This document shows positions 1-7,021 of a stretch of 12,426 bases of DNA, piece by piece (position 1 is the first letter of the stretch; every line of letters begins with the position of its first letter). Both the position numbers and the translations under genes were made by a program. This DNA is from Planctomycetota bacterium. Lineage in GTDB: Bacteria > Planctomycetota > Phycisphaerae > Sedimentisphaerales > Anaerobacaceae. The notes beneath the pieces are model-generated. The model did not search any database and had not been told where the DNA came from. It worked only from the letters and a program-made list of their open reading frames with translations. Where the stretch lies: contig JAFNGF010000086.1 of the NCBI GenBank assembly GCA_017885385.1, positions 1 to 12,426 on the forward strand, given 5' to 3'.

Positions 1-1
1 C

Positions 2-316
2 GAGCCGGATAGTATTAGCCGAGCCGGTGTTGAGAAAGCGGTATCCGGGCTGGACGGCCTGCTTAGCATAGACCTGGGCAAACGCAGCCGAAAGGTCAGG
101 CAAAAAGGGACACTGCGGGCCCAAAGCCGGTCACAAATGCAGGATAGAATTGACGCCATATCGGCCTATATGGATGGTGACACGCACACGCTTGAGATTG
201 GCGGCGAACAGACGTTTGAAAATATTCGGCTGGATGTCTTCAAGGTAACTGACGAGCGGGTAAGCGGTGGCGGTCTCGAAGTCGATTACGAAATCGTCTA
301 TACGCAACTTGCCTAA
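2..316 (+). CDS. Phage structural protein, 3' end (partial)
   Basis: An open frame enters from the left edge and ends at TAA 314-316, giving 104 residues. It is rich in charged residues, with a basic stretch near the start (KRSRKVRQKGTLRA), then a segment around HTLEIGG and FENIRLDVF, and a C-terminal end VDYEIVYTQLA. I recognise the overall pattern as that of small proteins in phage tail clusters, but cannot name a family. The following genes encode fibre-like and hub-like proteins in the same orientation, so a virion or tail role is inferred from context. The start lies outside the window. The frame is convincing because it runs without stops up to a palindrome, after which a ribosome-binding site and the next gene follow. 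Confidence 0.65.
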   Translation, partial: EPDSISRAGVEKAVSGLDGLLSIDLGKRSRKVRQKGTLRAQSRSQMQDRIDAISAYMDGDTHTLEIGGEQTFENIRLDVFKVTDERVSGGGLEVDYEIVYTQLA

Positions 317-324
317 AAAGGATA

Positions 325-351
325 TTTGGCCCCCCAGTTTACTGGGGGGTT
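325..351 (+). repeat. Palindromic intergenic element, copy 1 (forward)
   Basis: A perfect inverted repeat, CCCCCCAGT (330-338) and ACTGGGGGG (341-349), with a two-base centre, preceded by TTTGGC and followed by TT. It belongs to a family recurring at junctions across the phage module (2518-2544, 2973-2998, 6995-7019, and reversed at 1149-1199 and 5048-5088). It lies between the stop at 316 and the AAGGAA ribosome-binding site at 359-364. There is no real U tract, so a classical terminator role is doubtful; it could cap or process mRNA ends or be a REP-like repeat. Confidence 0.75.
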
Positions 352-369
352 CATAACCAAGGAAACGTA

Positions 370-1146
370 ATGTCACTTATCAGCGAAGGAATAGAGAATG
401 TCACGGCACGTGAATTACCGGCCGGCATCCGGCAGGACGGCGAATATGTCGCTGCCCCGAGGATAGCGCTGGTAAGGTGGCGCTCATCCCATAGTGACAT
501 GCTGCACCAGGTTTACGTCAACGGGCGATTTGCAGGGGCAACGATTGACACCGAGCAAAGACAGATGATCGTGCAGATACCCGGCTCGTTTGAATCTGCG
601 GTGCGAATTGAGGTTTTTGCCGTGCCCGCCGAGCAGGCTCACGTCGATTTCGGCAGCGAAATTGCTCAACCGCCGGTCGATAGCGGGCGGGTGAAGATAA
701 GTTTACTGCGCAGTCAGAATCTGCCGGCTGGTGCGACCGCGAACGTTTTCTATGACGCTGGCAGCGGCCAAATCGATTACGACCAGCCGCTCAATGATTG
801 CCCGATCCAAATCTGGCCAAGTTGGATGGATAAGGCGGGATTCGCAATGGCCGGCTTCGGAATAGGCGACTTCGGCTGGGATTCGGCGGCGGCGGTGGGC
901 TTCGGAAAGGGAATCTTTGGCAGCGATGCGTTCGGCCTGGACGCCGACACGTTCGAATGGATAAGCCAGCCGCTGCCGGCCGGGGCTTACAAATTTGGCG
1001 TCAAAGTCCTCGACCAGGCCGGCAACGAAAGTGCCGCGAGTGAAGTAGGGCCTGTCACCGTGACGCCGGCGGCAAGAGCCGCCGAAGGGTTAACCATCTT
1101 GTCGTTCAATGCCCAGACAAATGAATTAGTTTTGCAAATACAATAG
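370..1146 (+). CDS. Phage tail protein with FnIII-like fold and FG-rich insert
   Basis: The gene encodes 258 residues, beginning at ATG 370 behind AAGGAA (359-364). The N-terminal half (about 30-85) is beta-rich and resembles an FnIII-like strand pattern (RIALVRWRSS, QVYVNGRFAG). The second half, about 107-233, is a second FnIII-like unit with DAGSGQIDYDQPL at 129-141 and QPLPAGAYKFGVKVLDQAGN at 200-219. Between these blocks sits an FG/glycine-rich stretch, about 161-192, with repeated FGxGxFG-type units. The second unit resembles residues 448-500 of the protein at 3474-5048, so the two genes share a module. A structural role on the tail or fibre is inferred from this and the neighbours. No enzymatic motif, signal peptide or membrane segment is visible. 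The frame ends five bases before a reversed palindrome. Confidence 0.72.
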   Translation: MSLISEGIENVTARELPAGIRQDGEYVAAPRIALVRWRSSHSDMLHQVYVNGRFAGATIDTEQRQMIVQIPGSFESAVRIEVFAVPAEQAHVDFGSEIAQPPVDSGRVKISLLRSQNLPAGATANVFYDAGSGQIDYDQPLNDCPIQIWPSWMDKAGFAMAGFGIGDFGWDSAAAVGFGKGIFGSDAFGLDADTFEWISQPLPAGAYKFGVKVLDQAGNESAASEVGPVTVTPAARAAEGLTILSFNAQTNELVLQIQ

Positions 1147-1148
1147 AA

Positions 1149-1199
1149 AACCCCCAGGGTAAACCCTTCGACTTCGCTCAGGGCAGGCCTGGGGGCTAA
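1149..1199 (-). repeat. Palindromic element, copy 2 (reversed), with large loop
   Basis: Arms CCCCCAGG (1151-1158) and CCTGGGGG (1188-1195) are followed by GCTAAA. Read on the - strand this matches the forward family layout TTTAGCCCCC ... GGGGGTTTT. The loop contains a different, dispersed repeat (see 1164-1188). On the - strand the stem is followed by TTTT, so it could act weakly as a terminator of antisense transcription. The AAGGAG site of the next gene begins at 1204. Confidence 0.65.
1164..1188. repeat. Dispersed TTCGACTTCGCTCAGG repeat
   Basis: The segment contains CCTTCGACTTCGCTCAGGGC, which I recognise from memory as the core of a short repeat scattered through many environmental bacterial genomes. 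There it often leaks into predicted proteins as residues such as ALSEVEG or PERSRR; both appear in spurious reverse-strand translations here. It has short CCCT/AGGG complementary ends and sits wholly inside the loop of the larger palindrome. Confidence 0.65.
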
Positions 1200-1215
1200 A
1201 CGCAAGGAGAATTCT

Positions 1216-2004
1216 ATGGCGGAAGTTTATCCATCCGACAACGAGTTGTTGAATATGCAGTCCGACAGCGAAACGGGCGTTGAGTATATACCGACCGGCA
1301 CGGCGCCTTACTATCTGCACTTTCGGAAACTCTTGTATCGGCTGCTATTGGCCGCCCGGCGGGCAAACGACCTACGGGTCTACGATGAGGGCGGACTCGA
1401 TATCGGCGCAAAAAGCGGCAAGTTCTGGCTGGGCACACAACTTGTAAACTACCAAGGCTCGTCCGGCAATACCTTAGCCGATGACAAGGCAAATATTTAT
1501 GTGTATCTGGATTCGTCCGGCAATCTTGTCGCCAACCAGTACAGCAGCTTCCCCGATATGGCAACTACGCCGCACGTTCGCCTGGCTATAGTAACCACAT
1601 CAGGCGGGGACATTACCTCGATAACCGACTGCAGGATCGGGCACAACTTTGTGCTGCCTTACGGAGCCGGCGGCATAAAAACCACCATCGAGGCGCACAC
1701 CGCTGACGACACACTTACACAAGCCGAGTCCGGCAGTGTCCACAGCAATCGCGGCGCCGCCGGCACGGTCACGCTCACTCTGCCTGCATCGGCGCCTGCC
1801 GGGACCAAATTTACCTTTGCCGTTCAGGCGGCGCAGGCACTGCGGGTCGAGCCGGGCGCCGCGACGATAAGAGACGACAGCGGCCAAACCGCCGGCAAAT
1901 ATAAGTCAGCCAGCGCTATTGGCGCGTGCCTTGCTTTGGTCGCTGATTCAAACGGCGACTGGGCGACAATCGCCAAGAATGGCACGTGGACCCAAGAAGC
2001 ATAA
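1216..2004 (+). CDS. Phage tail-fibre-like protein with C-terminal beta module
   Basis: The gene encodes 262 residues. ATG 1216 follows a strong AAGGAG (1204-1209) at six bases' distance. The first 140 residues hold a mixed region with an amphipathic stretch (YLHFRKLLYRLLLAARRAND, 33-52) and a beta-rich part (KANIYVYLDSSGNLV, VRLAIVTTSGGDI). From about 158 to the end, the pattern TLTQAESGSVHSNRGAAGTV, then LTLPASAPAGTKFTF, RVEPGA, and a terminal GDWATIAKNGTWT is typical, from my knowledge of phage proteins, of the small all-beta module found at fibre and baseplate C termini. Such modules usually support trimerisation or receptor contact. A role in host recognition is therefore inferred, not shown. 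It ends 18 bases before the next start. Confidence 0.7.
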   Translation: MAEVYPSDNELLNMQSDSETGVEYIPTGTAPYYLHFRKLLYRLLLAARRANDLRVYDEGGLDIGAKSGKFWLGTQLVNYQGSSGNTLADDKANIYVYLDSSGNLVANQYSSFPDMATTPHVRLAIVTTSGGDITSITDCRIGHNFVLPYGAGGIKTTIEAHTADDTLTQAESGSVHSNRGAAGTVTLTLPASAPAGTKFTFAVQAAQALRVEPGAATIRDDSGQTAGKYKSASAIGACLALVADSNGDWATIAKNGTWTQEA

Positions 2005-2022
2005 AGAGAGGACAAGAACACA

Positions 2023-2481
2023 ATGGCCAACGAAATACATTTGGATTATGCGTCAGGCAATACGATTTATGCCGTCGTTCGCAATGCCGCCGGGCAGGTT
2101 TGGTATCCGGCAGGGGCAGCTTTTGAGAGCTGGGGAAACAGTGGACATAATGCCGACAATTACGATATAGCACTGACCGGCAAAGGCGGCAGCAGATACG
2201 TTGGCAATTTCCCTGCGAATATTCCTGCCGGTCGGTACACGGTTCAGATGTTTTTGCGGGCGGGGGCGAATCCTGCCGATAGTGACGAGCTTATTGGCGG
2301 CGCCCGCATAATCTGGACCGGCAGTGCAGAGTTGACCTGCGAAAGAATCCTCGCCAACAAGGCCGTTCAGAATAAGGCGACCGGTGCTATCGACTATTAT
2401 GACGATGACGGCCAGACCATCATACTGACGCACACCCCGACCGACGGCGAATCAAGCATAACCAGGACGCCAAGCTCTTAA
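2023..2481 (+). CDS. Small phage structural protein
   Basis: The gene encodes 152 residues, from ATG 2023 with GAGAGGA at 2006-2012, a ten-base spacing. Residues 1-105 form a beta-rich domain opening with NEIHLDYASGNTIYAVVRNA and including PANIPAGRYTVQMFLRAG. The tail from about 109 (RILANKAVQNKATGAIDYYD, then DDGQTIILTHTP and TRTPSS) is a C-terminal signature I recall from many phage tail-cluster proteins, where a short acidic beta hairpin ends the chain. No catalytic motif, signal peptide or membrane span is visible. The spacing to its neighbours indicates one transcript with the fibre-like gene before it. The precise role is unknown; adaptor or minor tail component is the likeliest reading. 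Confidence 0.68.
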   Translation: MANEIHLDYASGNTIYAVVRNAAGQVWYPAGAAFESWGNSGHNADNYDIALTGKGGSRYVGNFPANIPAGRYTVQMFLRAGANPADSDELIGGARIIWTGSAELTCERILANKAVQNKATGAIDYYDDDGQTIILTHTPTDGESSITRTPSS

Positions 2482-2500
2482 AACTCCACGTGAAACGTCG

Positions 2501-2544
2501 GGCTAAATATTCAGATATTTAGCCCCGCAATTCATTGCGGGGTT
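2501..2544 (+). repeat. Tandem palindromes, copy 3 (forward)
   Basis: Two perfect inverted repeats meet here. The first has arms GGCTAAATAT (2501-2510) and ATATTTAGCC (2515-2524) with loop TCAG. The second has arms CCCCGCAAT (2523-2531) and ATTGCGGGG (2534-2542). They share bases 2523-2524, so both cannot form fully at once. The layout recurs at 6981-7017. It lies between the stop at 2481 and AAGGAG at 2558-2563. Confidence 0.75.
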
Positions 2545-2570
2545 CAAAACCAAAAACAAGGAGTCACGAA

Positions 2571-2966
2571 ATGGGCAGTTTCTCTGATTACTGGGAAAAC
2601 GAGATTTTGGACCATATTTTCGGCAAAGGCAGTTACACTCTGCCGACGATTTACGTGGGACTATCCACCGCGGACCCGCTTGATAGCGGATCGGGCCTTG
2701 CTGAGCCAAGCGGCAACGGTTACGCCCGCGTTGCAACTTCCGGCGCATCCTGGACTACGGCGTCCGGCGGCAGTCTTAGTAATGCCGGCGATATTTCCTT
2801 CCCGCAGGCTGCCGGCAGCTGGGGCACCATAACGCATTTTGCCCTCTTTGATGCGGCAAGCGCCGGCAATATGCTCGCTCACGGGGCGCTGAGCCAGTCC
2901 AAAACCATCACTTCAGGCGACACGGCAAAATTCGCAACGGGCGATTTGGATGTGTCCCTTGATTAA
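2571..2966 (+). CDS. Phage tail-cluster protein, FALFDA family
   Basis: I place the start at ATG 2571, seven bases after AAGGAG (2558-2563), giving 131 residues. An in-frame ATG at 2535 lies inside a palindrome with no ribosome-binding site, so I reject it. The protein opens MGSFSDYWENEILDHIFGKG, continues with TIYVGLSTADP and GYARVA, and has the hallmark THFALFDAASAGNMLAHGAL at 89-108. I recognise this as a widespread family of small phage proteins, usually annotated as hypothetical or tail-fibre related. The family is beta-rich and probably structural. Its place between two palindromes suggests a separate mRNA segment. Confidence 0.75.
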   Translation: MGSFSDYWENEILDHIFGKGSYTLPTIYVGLSTADPLDSGSGLAEPSGNGYARVATSGASWTTASGGSLSNAGDISFPQAAGSWGTITHFALFDAASAGNMLAHGALSQSKTITSGDTAKFATGDLDVSLD

Positions 2967-2972
2967 CCCTAT

Positions 2973-2998
2973 TTAGCCCCCCAATTTATTGGGGGGTT
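2973..2998 (+). repeat. Palindromic element, copy 4 (forward)
   Basis: Perfect arms CCCCCCAAT (2977-2985) and ATTGGGGGG (2988-2996), preceded by TTTAG and followed by TT. A weaker, perhaps degenerate CCCC/GGGG pair (3001-3004 with 3014-3017) comes next, then AGGGAAA and the next start. It belongs to the same family as copies 1, 3 and 6. Confidence 0.75.
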
Positions 2999-3032
2999 GT
3001 CCCCTGTTTGCGCGGGGTTCCAGGGAAATGTT

Positions 3033-3407
3033 ATGGCAACAATAAGCAAAAGCTTTGGCAGCGAGACGACCGTTATGAACGCGGTCGCCGTCACCACAGG
3101 TTCGTGGTCTGACGATGTCGACCTTGAAACCAACGGCTATGAAGGCGCACACGTTGTCGTAGACGCCGATTTTCCCGCCTCGCCTACCGACAACCTAATT
3201 GTGGAAGTGCGGGCGTCCCTCGACGGCACTAACTATGATGACACAGCGTTATTTAGCTTCAAGGTAGATAAGGGCACGGACCCCAATCAGGTGAGTTTTG
3301 TTATCAAGGACGTGGCTCACTTTAAGCTTTACTGTAAGCGGGACGGCTCAACCGACACCATAACGGTGACAGCCAAGTATCAACCGTGGCGTTACAGTTC
3401 GGCGTAA
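3033..3407 (+). CDS. Small phage structural protein
   Basis: The gene encodes 124 residues. I choose ATG 3033, preceded by AGGGAAA at 3022-3028; the longer reading from TTG 2997 would start at the edge of a palindrome. The chain opens MATISKSFGSETTVMNAVAV and has SLDGTNYDDTALFSFKVDKG (62-81) and VSFVIKDVAHFKLYCKRDGS (87-106), ending ITVTAKYQPWRYSSA. It is predicted to be beta-rich, without signal or membrane segments. I recall similar sequences from phage tail clusters labelled hypothetical; no function is known to me. It is followed by 66 bases without a family palindrome, containing only imperfect GCCGGA/TCCGGC complementarity. Confidence 0.66.
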   Translation: MATISKSFGSETTVMNAVAVTTGSWSDDVDLETNGYEGAHVVVDADFPASPTDNLIVEVRASLDGTNYDDTALFSFKVDKGTDPNQVSFVIKDVAHFKLYCKRDGSTDTITVTAKYQPWRYSSA

Positions 3408-3473
3408 GACAGAGCCGGAAGCGTCAGCGACCGGCAAACCATCCTCCGGCATCCGTCTTCAAGGAGCAACTAA

Positions 3474-5048
3474 ATGCCGCTTACCAAACCGGCAAGAGGT
3501 TTACAGCTAAGTGCCAGTTGCCAGCTTTCTCGCGACTTGATATTTTGTGCCCTTTTCAATGAGGGAACGGGAACCTCGGCACAAGACCGCAGTGGGCACA
3601 AGGCTGTCGGCAGTCTCATGGGCAATACCGCCTGGTCGCCGGGTTTATTCGGCTCGAGCCCGAAGTTCGACGGGACCGGAGATTATGTGAGCTTTCCGGC
3701 GAAAGGTTGGATGGTGCCCGGCAAAGTCACGGTATTGGCCTGGGTGAATCCCGCTGCCGTCGAAGAAGTAAACCACTACGTGGTCAGCAAAGGTTCCTCC
3801 TACGTCCTTGACGCGATGAGAGCACTGGCCGGTTGGGACTGTCCGCACTTTTATATCTCCGCAGCCTCTGCCACTTCCAGCAAGAAATTGACGGCGGGCG
3901 TCTTTTGTCAATTGGTGGGAACGTATGACGGTGCGGTGATAAGAATATATCTAAACGGCCAGCAGACAGGCTCTACCAATTACGCCGGCGGAATTCCAGG
4001 CTCAAGCGAGAGCTTGTACGTTGCGGTGGACAAATGGACCACCGGCGGGTTCAACGGATGTATCTCTCACGTTATGATTTGGAGCCGGGCTCTGTCCGCC
4101 GCCGCAATCGCACATCTTCACCGCGAGCCGTTCTGTATGTTCGAGGCCAAGGTCAGCCCCGGTCTTTTATCGGCTACAGCCGGGCAGATTGTGTCCTTAG
4201 GCGGCACTTGCGCCGCCGGCACCGATGTCACCGCGTCATTGAAAGTGACCTATCGCTGCGCCGGAGCAATTGCCGCGCAGAGCGCCGTAAGCGCTTCACT
4301 TACGGTGGTCGGCCAGGTTCCACCGGCCCAAGAGTTCTTCGCCGGGTCACTAAACATAGAGCAGGACTGGCTCCTGGGAGCACTATTTGGCGGAATGACT
4401 GCCAACGCATTTAAGCTGGGCACGGTCCTGAGTCTGGGATGGTTCTGGATGCGGCGGTCGGGGTGCACTGTGCTCTATCGCGGCCCCGCAATGGACCAGA
4501 TAGATTTCACAAACGCCCTGGCGGTGGCAGAGCAAGACGCCGGGCAAATTTCGCCGCCGCTTTACGTTGCACACGGTAGTAGCTCAACATATTTCTATGC
4601 CGTTCGCCGGTTCAATACTTGCGGATATCGCGAGCACACTTTGGCCGCTGTGGCCAAGGTGGCGATAGACGCCGATGGCAGCCTGGCGGCGCCGCAGCCG
4701 AATAATATCTTTGCCGCAACAGTGAGGCAGGTAAATGGCAACAAAGTGCGGCTTACGTGGTTCTATTGTCCGCTCCGGCAAAAATCAAAGCCGGTGTGTT
4801 TCAGGATTTGCCACGACGCCGCAAGCGGCCAGGTCGACTATCAGAATCCGATCGGCACAATCACTTATCAGGGGCAAAGATTTTATAGCTACCTGACCGA
4901 GCCGCTTGCCGGCGGTAGATATTTATTCGCCCTACGGGCTGAGGATGCCGATGGCGTGCAGAATGGTTCTCTGGCACGGTCGACAATCCAGCTCGTCACG
5001 GAAATTCCGGAGGCGGTCGACATACTAAGCGCTGAAGTCTGTAGATAA
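3474..5048 (+). CDS. LamG-domain phage tail adhesin with FnIII-like C terminus
   Basis: The gene encodes 524 residues from ATG 3474, with AAGGAG at 3461-3466. Residues 20-220 form a LamG/concanavalin-A-like domain: SRDLIFCALFNEGTG, AQDRSG, KFDGTGDYVSFP, VTVLAWVNPA, LVGTYDGAVIRIYLNG and the closing MIWSRALSAAAIAHLH. This fold commonly binds carbohydrate or protein surfaces, so receptor or cell-surface binding is the likely role. Residues about 240-278 hold two short degenerate repeats (GGTCAAGTDVTASLKV and AGAIAAQSAVSASLTV, 8 of 16 identical). The rest, 285-524, is beta-rich and ends in an FnIII-like unit (425-515) shared with the protein at 370-1146. No signal peptide is seen. It may be a side fibre or a decoration on the tail tip; that placement is inference. 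Confidence 0.78.
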   Translation: MPLTKPARGLQLSASCQLSRDLIFCALFNEGTGTSAQDRSGHKAVGSLMGNTAWSPGLFGSSPKFDGTGDYVSFPAKGWMVPGKVTVLAWVNPAAVEEVNHYVVSKGSSYVLDAMRALAGWDCPHFYISAASATSSKKLTAGVFCQLVGTYDGAVIRIYLNGQQTGSTNYAGGIPGSSESLYVAVDKWTTGGFNGCISHVMIWSRALSAAAIAHLHREPFCMFEAKVSPGLLSATAGQIVSLGGTCAAGTDVTASLKVTYRCAGAIAAQSAVSASLTVVGQVPPAQEFFAGSLNIEQDWLLGALFGGMTANAFKLGTVLSLGWFWMRRSGCTVLYRGPAMDQIDFTNALAVAEQDAGQISPPLYVAHGSSSTYFYAVRRFNTCGYREHTLAAVAKVAIDADGSLAAPQPNNIFAATVRQVNGNKVRLTWFYCPLRQKSKPVCFRICHDAASGQVDYQNPIGTITYQGQRFYSYLTEPLAGGRYLFALRAEDADGVQNGSLARSTIQLVTEIPEAVDILSAEVCR

Positions 5049-5088
5049 ACCCCCAGGGAAGACCCCCAGGACAGGTCTGGGGGCTAAA
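5048..5088 (-). repeat. Palindromic element, copy 5 (reversed), with two left arms
   Basis: CTGGGGG (5077-5083), followed by GCTAAA, can pair with either of two direct copies of CCCCCAG, at 5050-5056 or 5063-5069. The outer sequences match copy 2 at 1149-1199, but the loop differs and lacks the TTCGACTTCG repeat. The element starts at the last base of the previous stop codon. Confidence 0.65.
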
Positions 5089-5127
5089 CGGGCGGCAATA
5101 CGCACGACGCAATACGAGATATGAATT

Positions 5128-6954
5128 ATGTCCAACCGAATCGATTTTTTCCAATCTGCCGAAAGCCGGCTTGCGATCCCGGCGGCGACCGTTTCAATCT
5201 TGCTCGATGGCACTTTGTGCACGGAGCTTGAGCCGATAGAGATCGTCCGGAGCACCTGGCCGGACTTTAGCTGGGCAAGATTTGCTTACAACCCTGCCGG
5301 GCAAACTGTCGGGCAGTTGATACCCGCTGAGCAGATCCAGACCAGGTTCGGCATGGGCAAATCTATCAGCGTTCGGCAAGTCTATAGCGGCCTGCCGGCA
5401 GGGACAGGGGTCTTTGGCTTTGTTGTTTTTGATGGGCAGATAGAAGCCGTCGAGACAGGCCTGGGCCGCGATGGCGAGAGAGTCGAAATTTCAGCCAGAG
5501 ACTTCAGTGCAAATCTGAAACGTGTCACGGTCTACGGCCGGCGTGTGAGCAGCTCGGATGATTCAACTGTGCTGCTGTCGGGCGTGGATACCGTTTTCAA
5601 TCCGGATGGCAAGCCCAATGCCGGTTGCAGCGCCGTCAACGTCAACGGCAGCAGTTATACCGTGTTTTGTGCTGAGCCGTCACAAAGCAGGTTCTGGACT
5701 TATGCGCAGGTAATTGACTATCTGCTGTGTGAGTATTTGCCGCCCGGCCGGCTGCAGACGCCGAGCATTCAGCAGCTGCAGAGCCTGACCGACAACCAGA
5801 TGGTTCATGACCTTGATGTCACCGGGCTAAATCTGGCAGAAGCAATTCGGTGCTGCTGCGAGCGGGTCGGCCTGGAGTTCAAGTTTCTGCCGCGCCTTGC
5901 CGAGAGCGGTCCAAGCCAGGCGATTGTGTTCTATAAGGAGGGCAGGGGTAGGACTGTCGAGCTGAATTGTCAGCAGCCCGGCCGGCAGCTTAGCATCTCG
6001 CGGACAAATATCGCCGCCCTGCACAGCCGAAAAAGTCTCTGGCCTGTAACGCACAGGTATATCGGCCAGGGCGACTTCAAGGTTTATGAAGCGACCTTCG
6101 ACCTGGTGAAGGCCTGGGACCCCGCCGATGAAAATACGGACTACGGAAAATTCTCGCCTTCCAGCAACCCGGATTTCTATAAGGTCAAGGATGTATACCG
6201 CAAATGGTGTCTTAATGAAGCAGGCCAGTACACGGGCGCGCCATATAACCGGGGGCCGGCGTTTGACTTTTCCAAGGTTTTCCAGACCGGCAGCTTCGCA
6301 CACTGTCGAAGACGCTTCTGGCCGGCCTTGACCACGGACAAGCAAGGAAATTCTCTGGGCTATTATCTTCAGGTCTCGTATGACGACGGGCAGCATTGGT
6401 GGCAGTATCTTGCCGCCTTTAGTAACCTGCTGGATGAGTGCGGAGTCTGGTTCAGCAGCGACCGGCTCGATGTTAATACCTGGGTCGCGGCTCTAAAAGT
6501 GGTGCTGAAATTCAGGATTACTGCATCGGTAATTAGCGATGAGCGGCTGAGCTGCGTGGTCGCTGACGGGCCTGTCAACTCGGCGGCGCCTGTAATTGAG
6601 CAGCTAATTACGCTGCCGCGACAGTTCAAGTTCCGCAAGCTTTCAGGCCGGAGCATCTTTTCGGGCGGCTCCGACCAGACGCTCGGCGTGCCGGACGAGG
6701 TCGATGATTCCGCCGCCCTGTATGAGTTTCTCCGCCGGAGAGCGGCTGATTCAGCCGCGACTATTGAGAGTATCGATGTGCAGCAGCCGATTCTTGGATT
6801 CGACTATTGGGTGGGCGACATAGTGACGTCCAGTCCGGAAAGTCGGGATTTGCTTGGCAGCCGGAGCGATAGCCGCAGCACAAGCCGGGTTGTGCAGGTG
6901 CATATGGATTTCAAGAACCAGTGCACGAACTTGAAAATCGTGCGCAAAAGGTGA
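5128..6954 (+). CDS. Large baseplate-hub-like phage tail protein
   Basis: The gene encodes 608 residues, the largest complete protein here. ATG 5128 has only a weak ribosome-binding site (CGAGAT, 5114-5119). The N-terminal part has TVSILLDGTLCTELEPIEIV (21-40), WPDFSWARFAYNPAG (44-58) and FGFVVFDGQIEAVETGLGRD (96-115) followed by GERVEISARDFSANLKRVTVYGRR split over 116-139. The pattern of a short query beta segment, then GxIxxVE and a domain ending in ARD and a leucine, resembles hub proteins of the phage late-control D/gp27 group. A C-terminal segment (GFDYWVGDIVTSS, VVQVHMDFKNQCTNLKIVRK) fits the same class. A cysteine run CCC lies at 242-244. Role as a hub at the tail tip is inferred from size, position and these weak resemblances; a structural comparison would be needed to confirm it. 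Confidence 0.68.
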   Translation: MSNRIDFFQSAESRLAIPAATVSILLDGTLCTELEPIEIVRSTWPDFSWARFAYNPAGQTVGQLIPAEQIQTRFGMGKSISVRQVYSGLPAGTGVFGFVVFDGQIEAVETGLGRDGERVEISARDFSANLKRVTVYGRRVSSSDDSTVLLSGVDTVFNPDGKPNAGCSAVNVNGSSYTVFCAEPSQSRFWTYAQVIDYLLCEYLPPGRLQTPSIQQLQSLTDNQMVHDLDVTGLNLAEAIRCCCERVGLEFKFLPRLAESGPSQAIVFYKEGRGRTVELNCQQPGRQLSISRTNIAALHSRKSLWPVTHRYIGQGDFKVYEATFDLVKAWDPADENTDYGKFSPSSNPDFYKVKDVYRKWCLNEAGQYTGAPYNRGPAFDFSKVFQTGSFAHCRRRFWPALTTDKQGNSLGYYLQVSYDDGQHWWQYLAAFSNLLDECGVWFSSDRLDVNTWVAALKVVLKFRITASVISDERLSCVVADGPVNSAAPVIEQLITLPRQFKFRKLSGRSIFSGGSDQTLGVPDEVDDSAALYEFLRRRAADSAATIESIDVQQPILGFDYWVGDIVTSSPESRDLLGSRSDSRSTSRVVQVHMDFKNQCTNLKIVRKR

Positions 6955-6955
6955 G

Positions 6956-6981
6956 AAAAACAGTCGCCGTTCCGGCGACTG
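6956..6981 (-). terminator. Terminator-like hairpin for antisense transcription
   Basis: Perfect arms CAGTCGCCG (6961-6969) and CGGCGACTG (6973-6981) with loop TTC. AAAAA (6956-6960) precedes it on the + strand, so on the - strand the GC-rich hairpin is followed by TTTTT, the layout of an intrinsic terminator. No - strand gene is seen to its right, so its purpose would be to block antisense reading into the tail genes. On the + strand it lacks a T tract. Confidence 0.5.
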
Positions 6982-7019
6982 CTAAACAGAATATTTAGCC
7001 CCGCAATTCATTGCGGGTT
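6981..7019 (+). repeat. Tandem palindromes, copy 6 (forward)
   Basis: GCTAAA (6981-6986) pairs with TTTAGC (6994-6999), and CCCGCAAT (7000-7007) with ATTGCGGG (7010-7017), followed by TTT. This repeats the composite layout of 2501-2544, with a less complete first stem. The first base is shared with the preceding hairpin. Confidence 0.68.
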
Positions 7020-7021
7020 TC

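Noticed and set aside
325..351. Classical rho-independent terminator after the first gene
   Set aside because: The stem is strong but only TT follows, and the next gene's ribosome-binding site is ten bases on; a repeat-family interpretation fits better.
987..1320. Reverse-strand ORFs across the junction at 1150-1200
   Set aside because: They are shadows of the forward genes and of the dispersed repeat, whose translation gives the typical spurious ALSEVEG and PERSRR residues.
2535..2570. Upstream in-frame ATG for the FALFDA-family gene
   Set aside because: It lies inside a palindrome with no ribosome-binding site; ATG 2571 has AAGGAG at good spacing and the expected family start.
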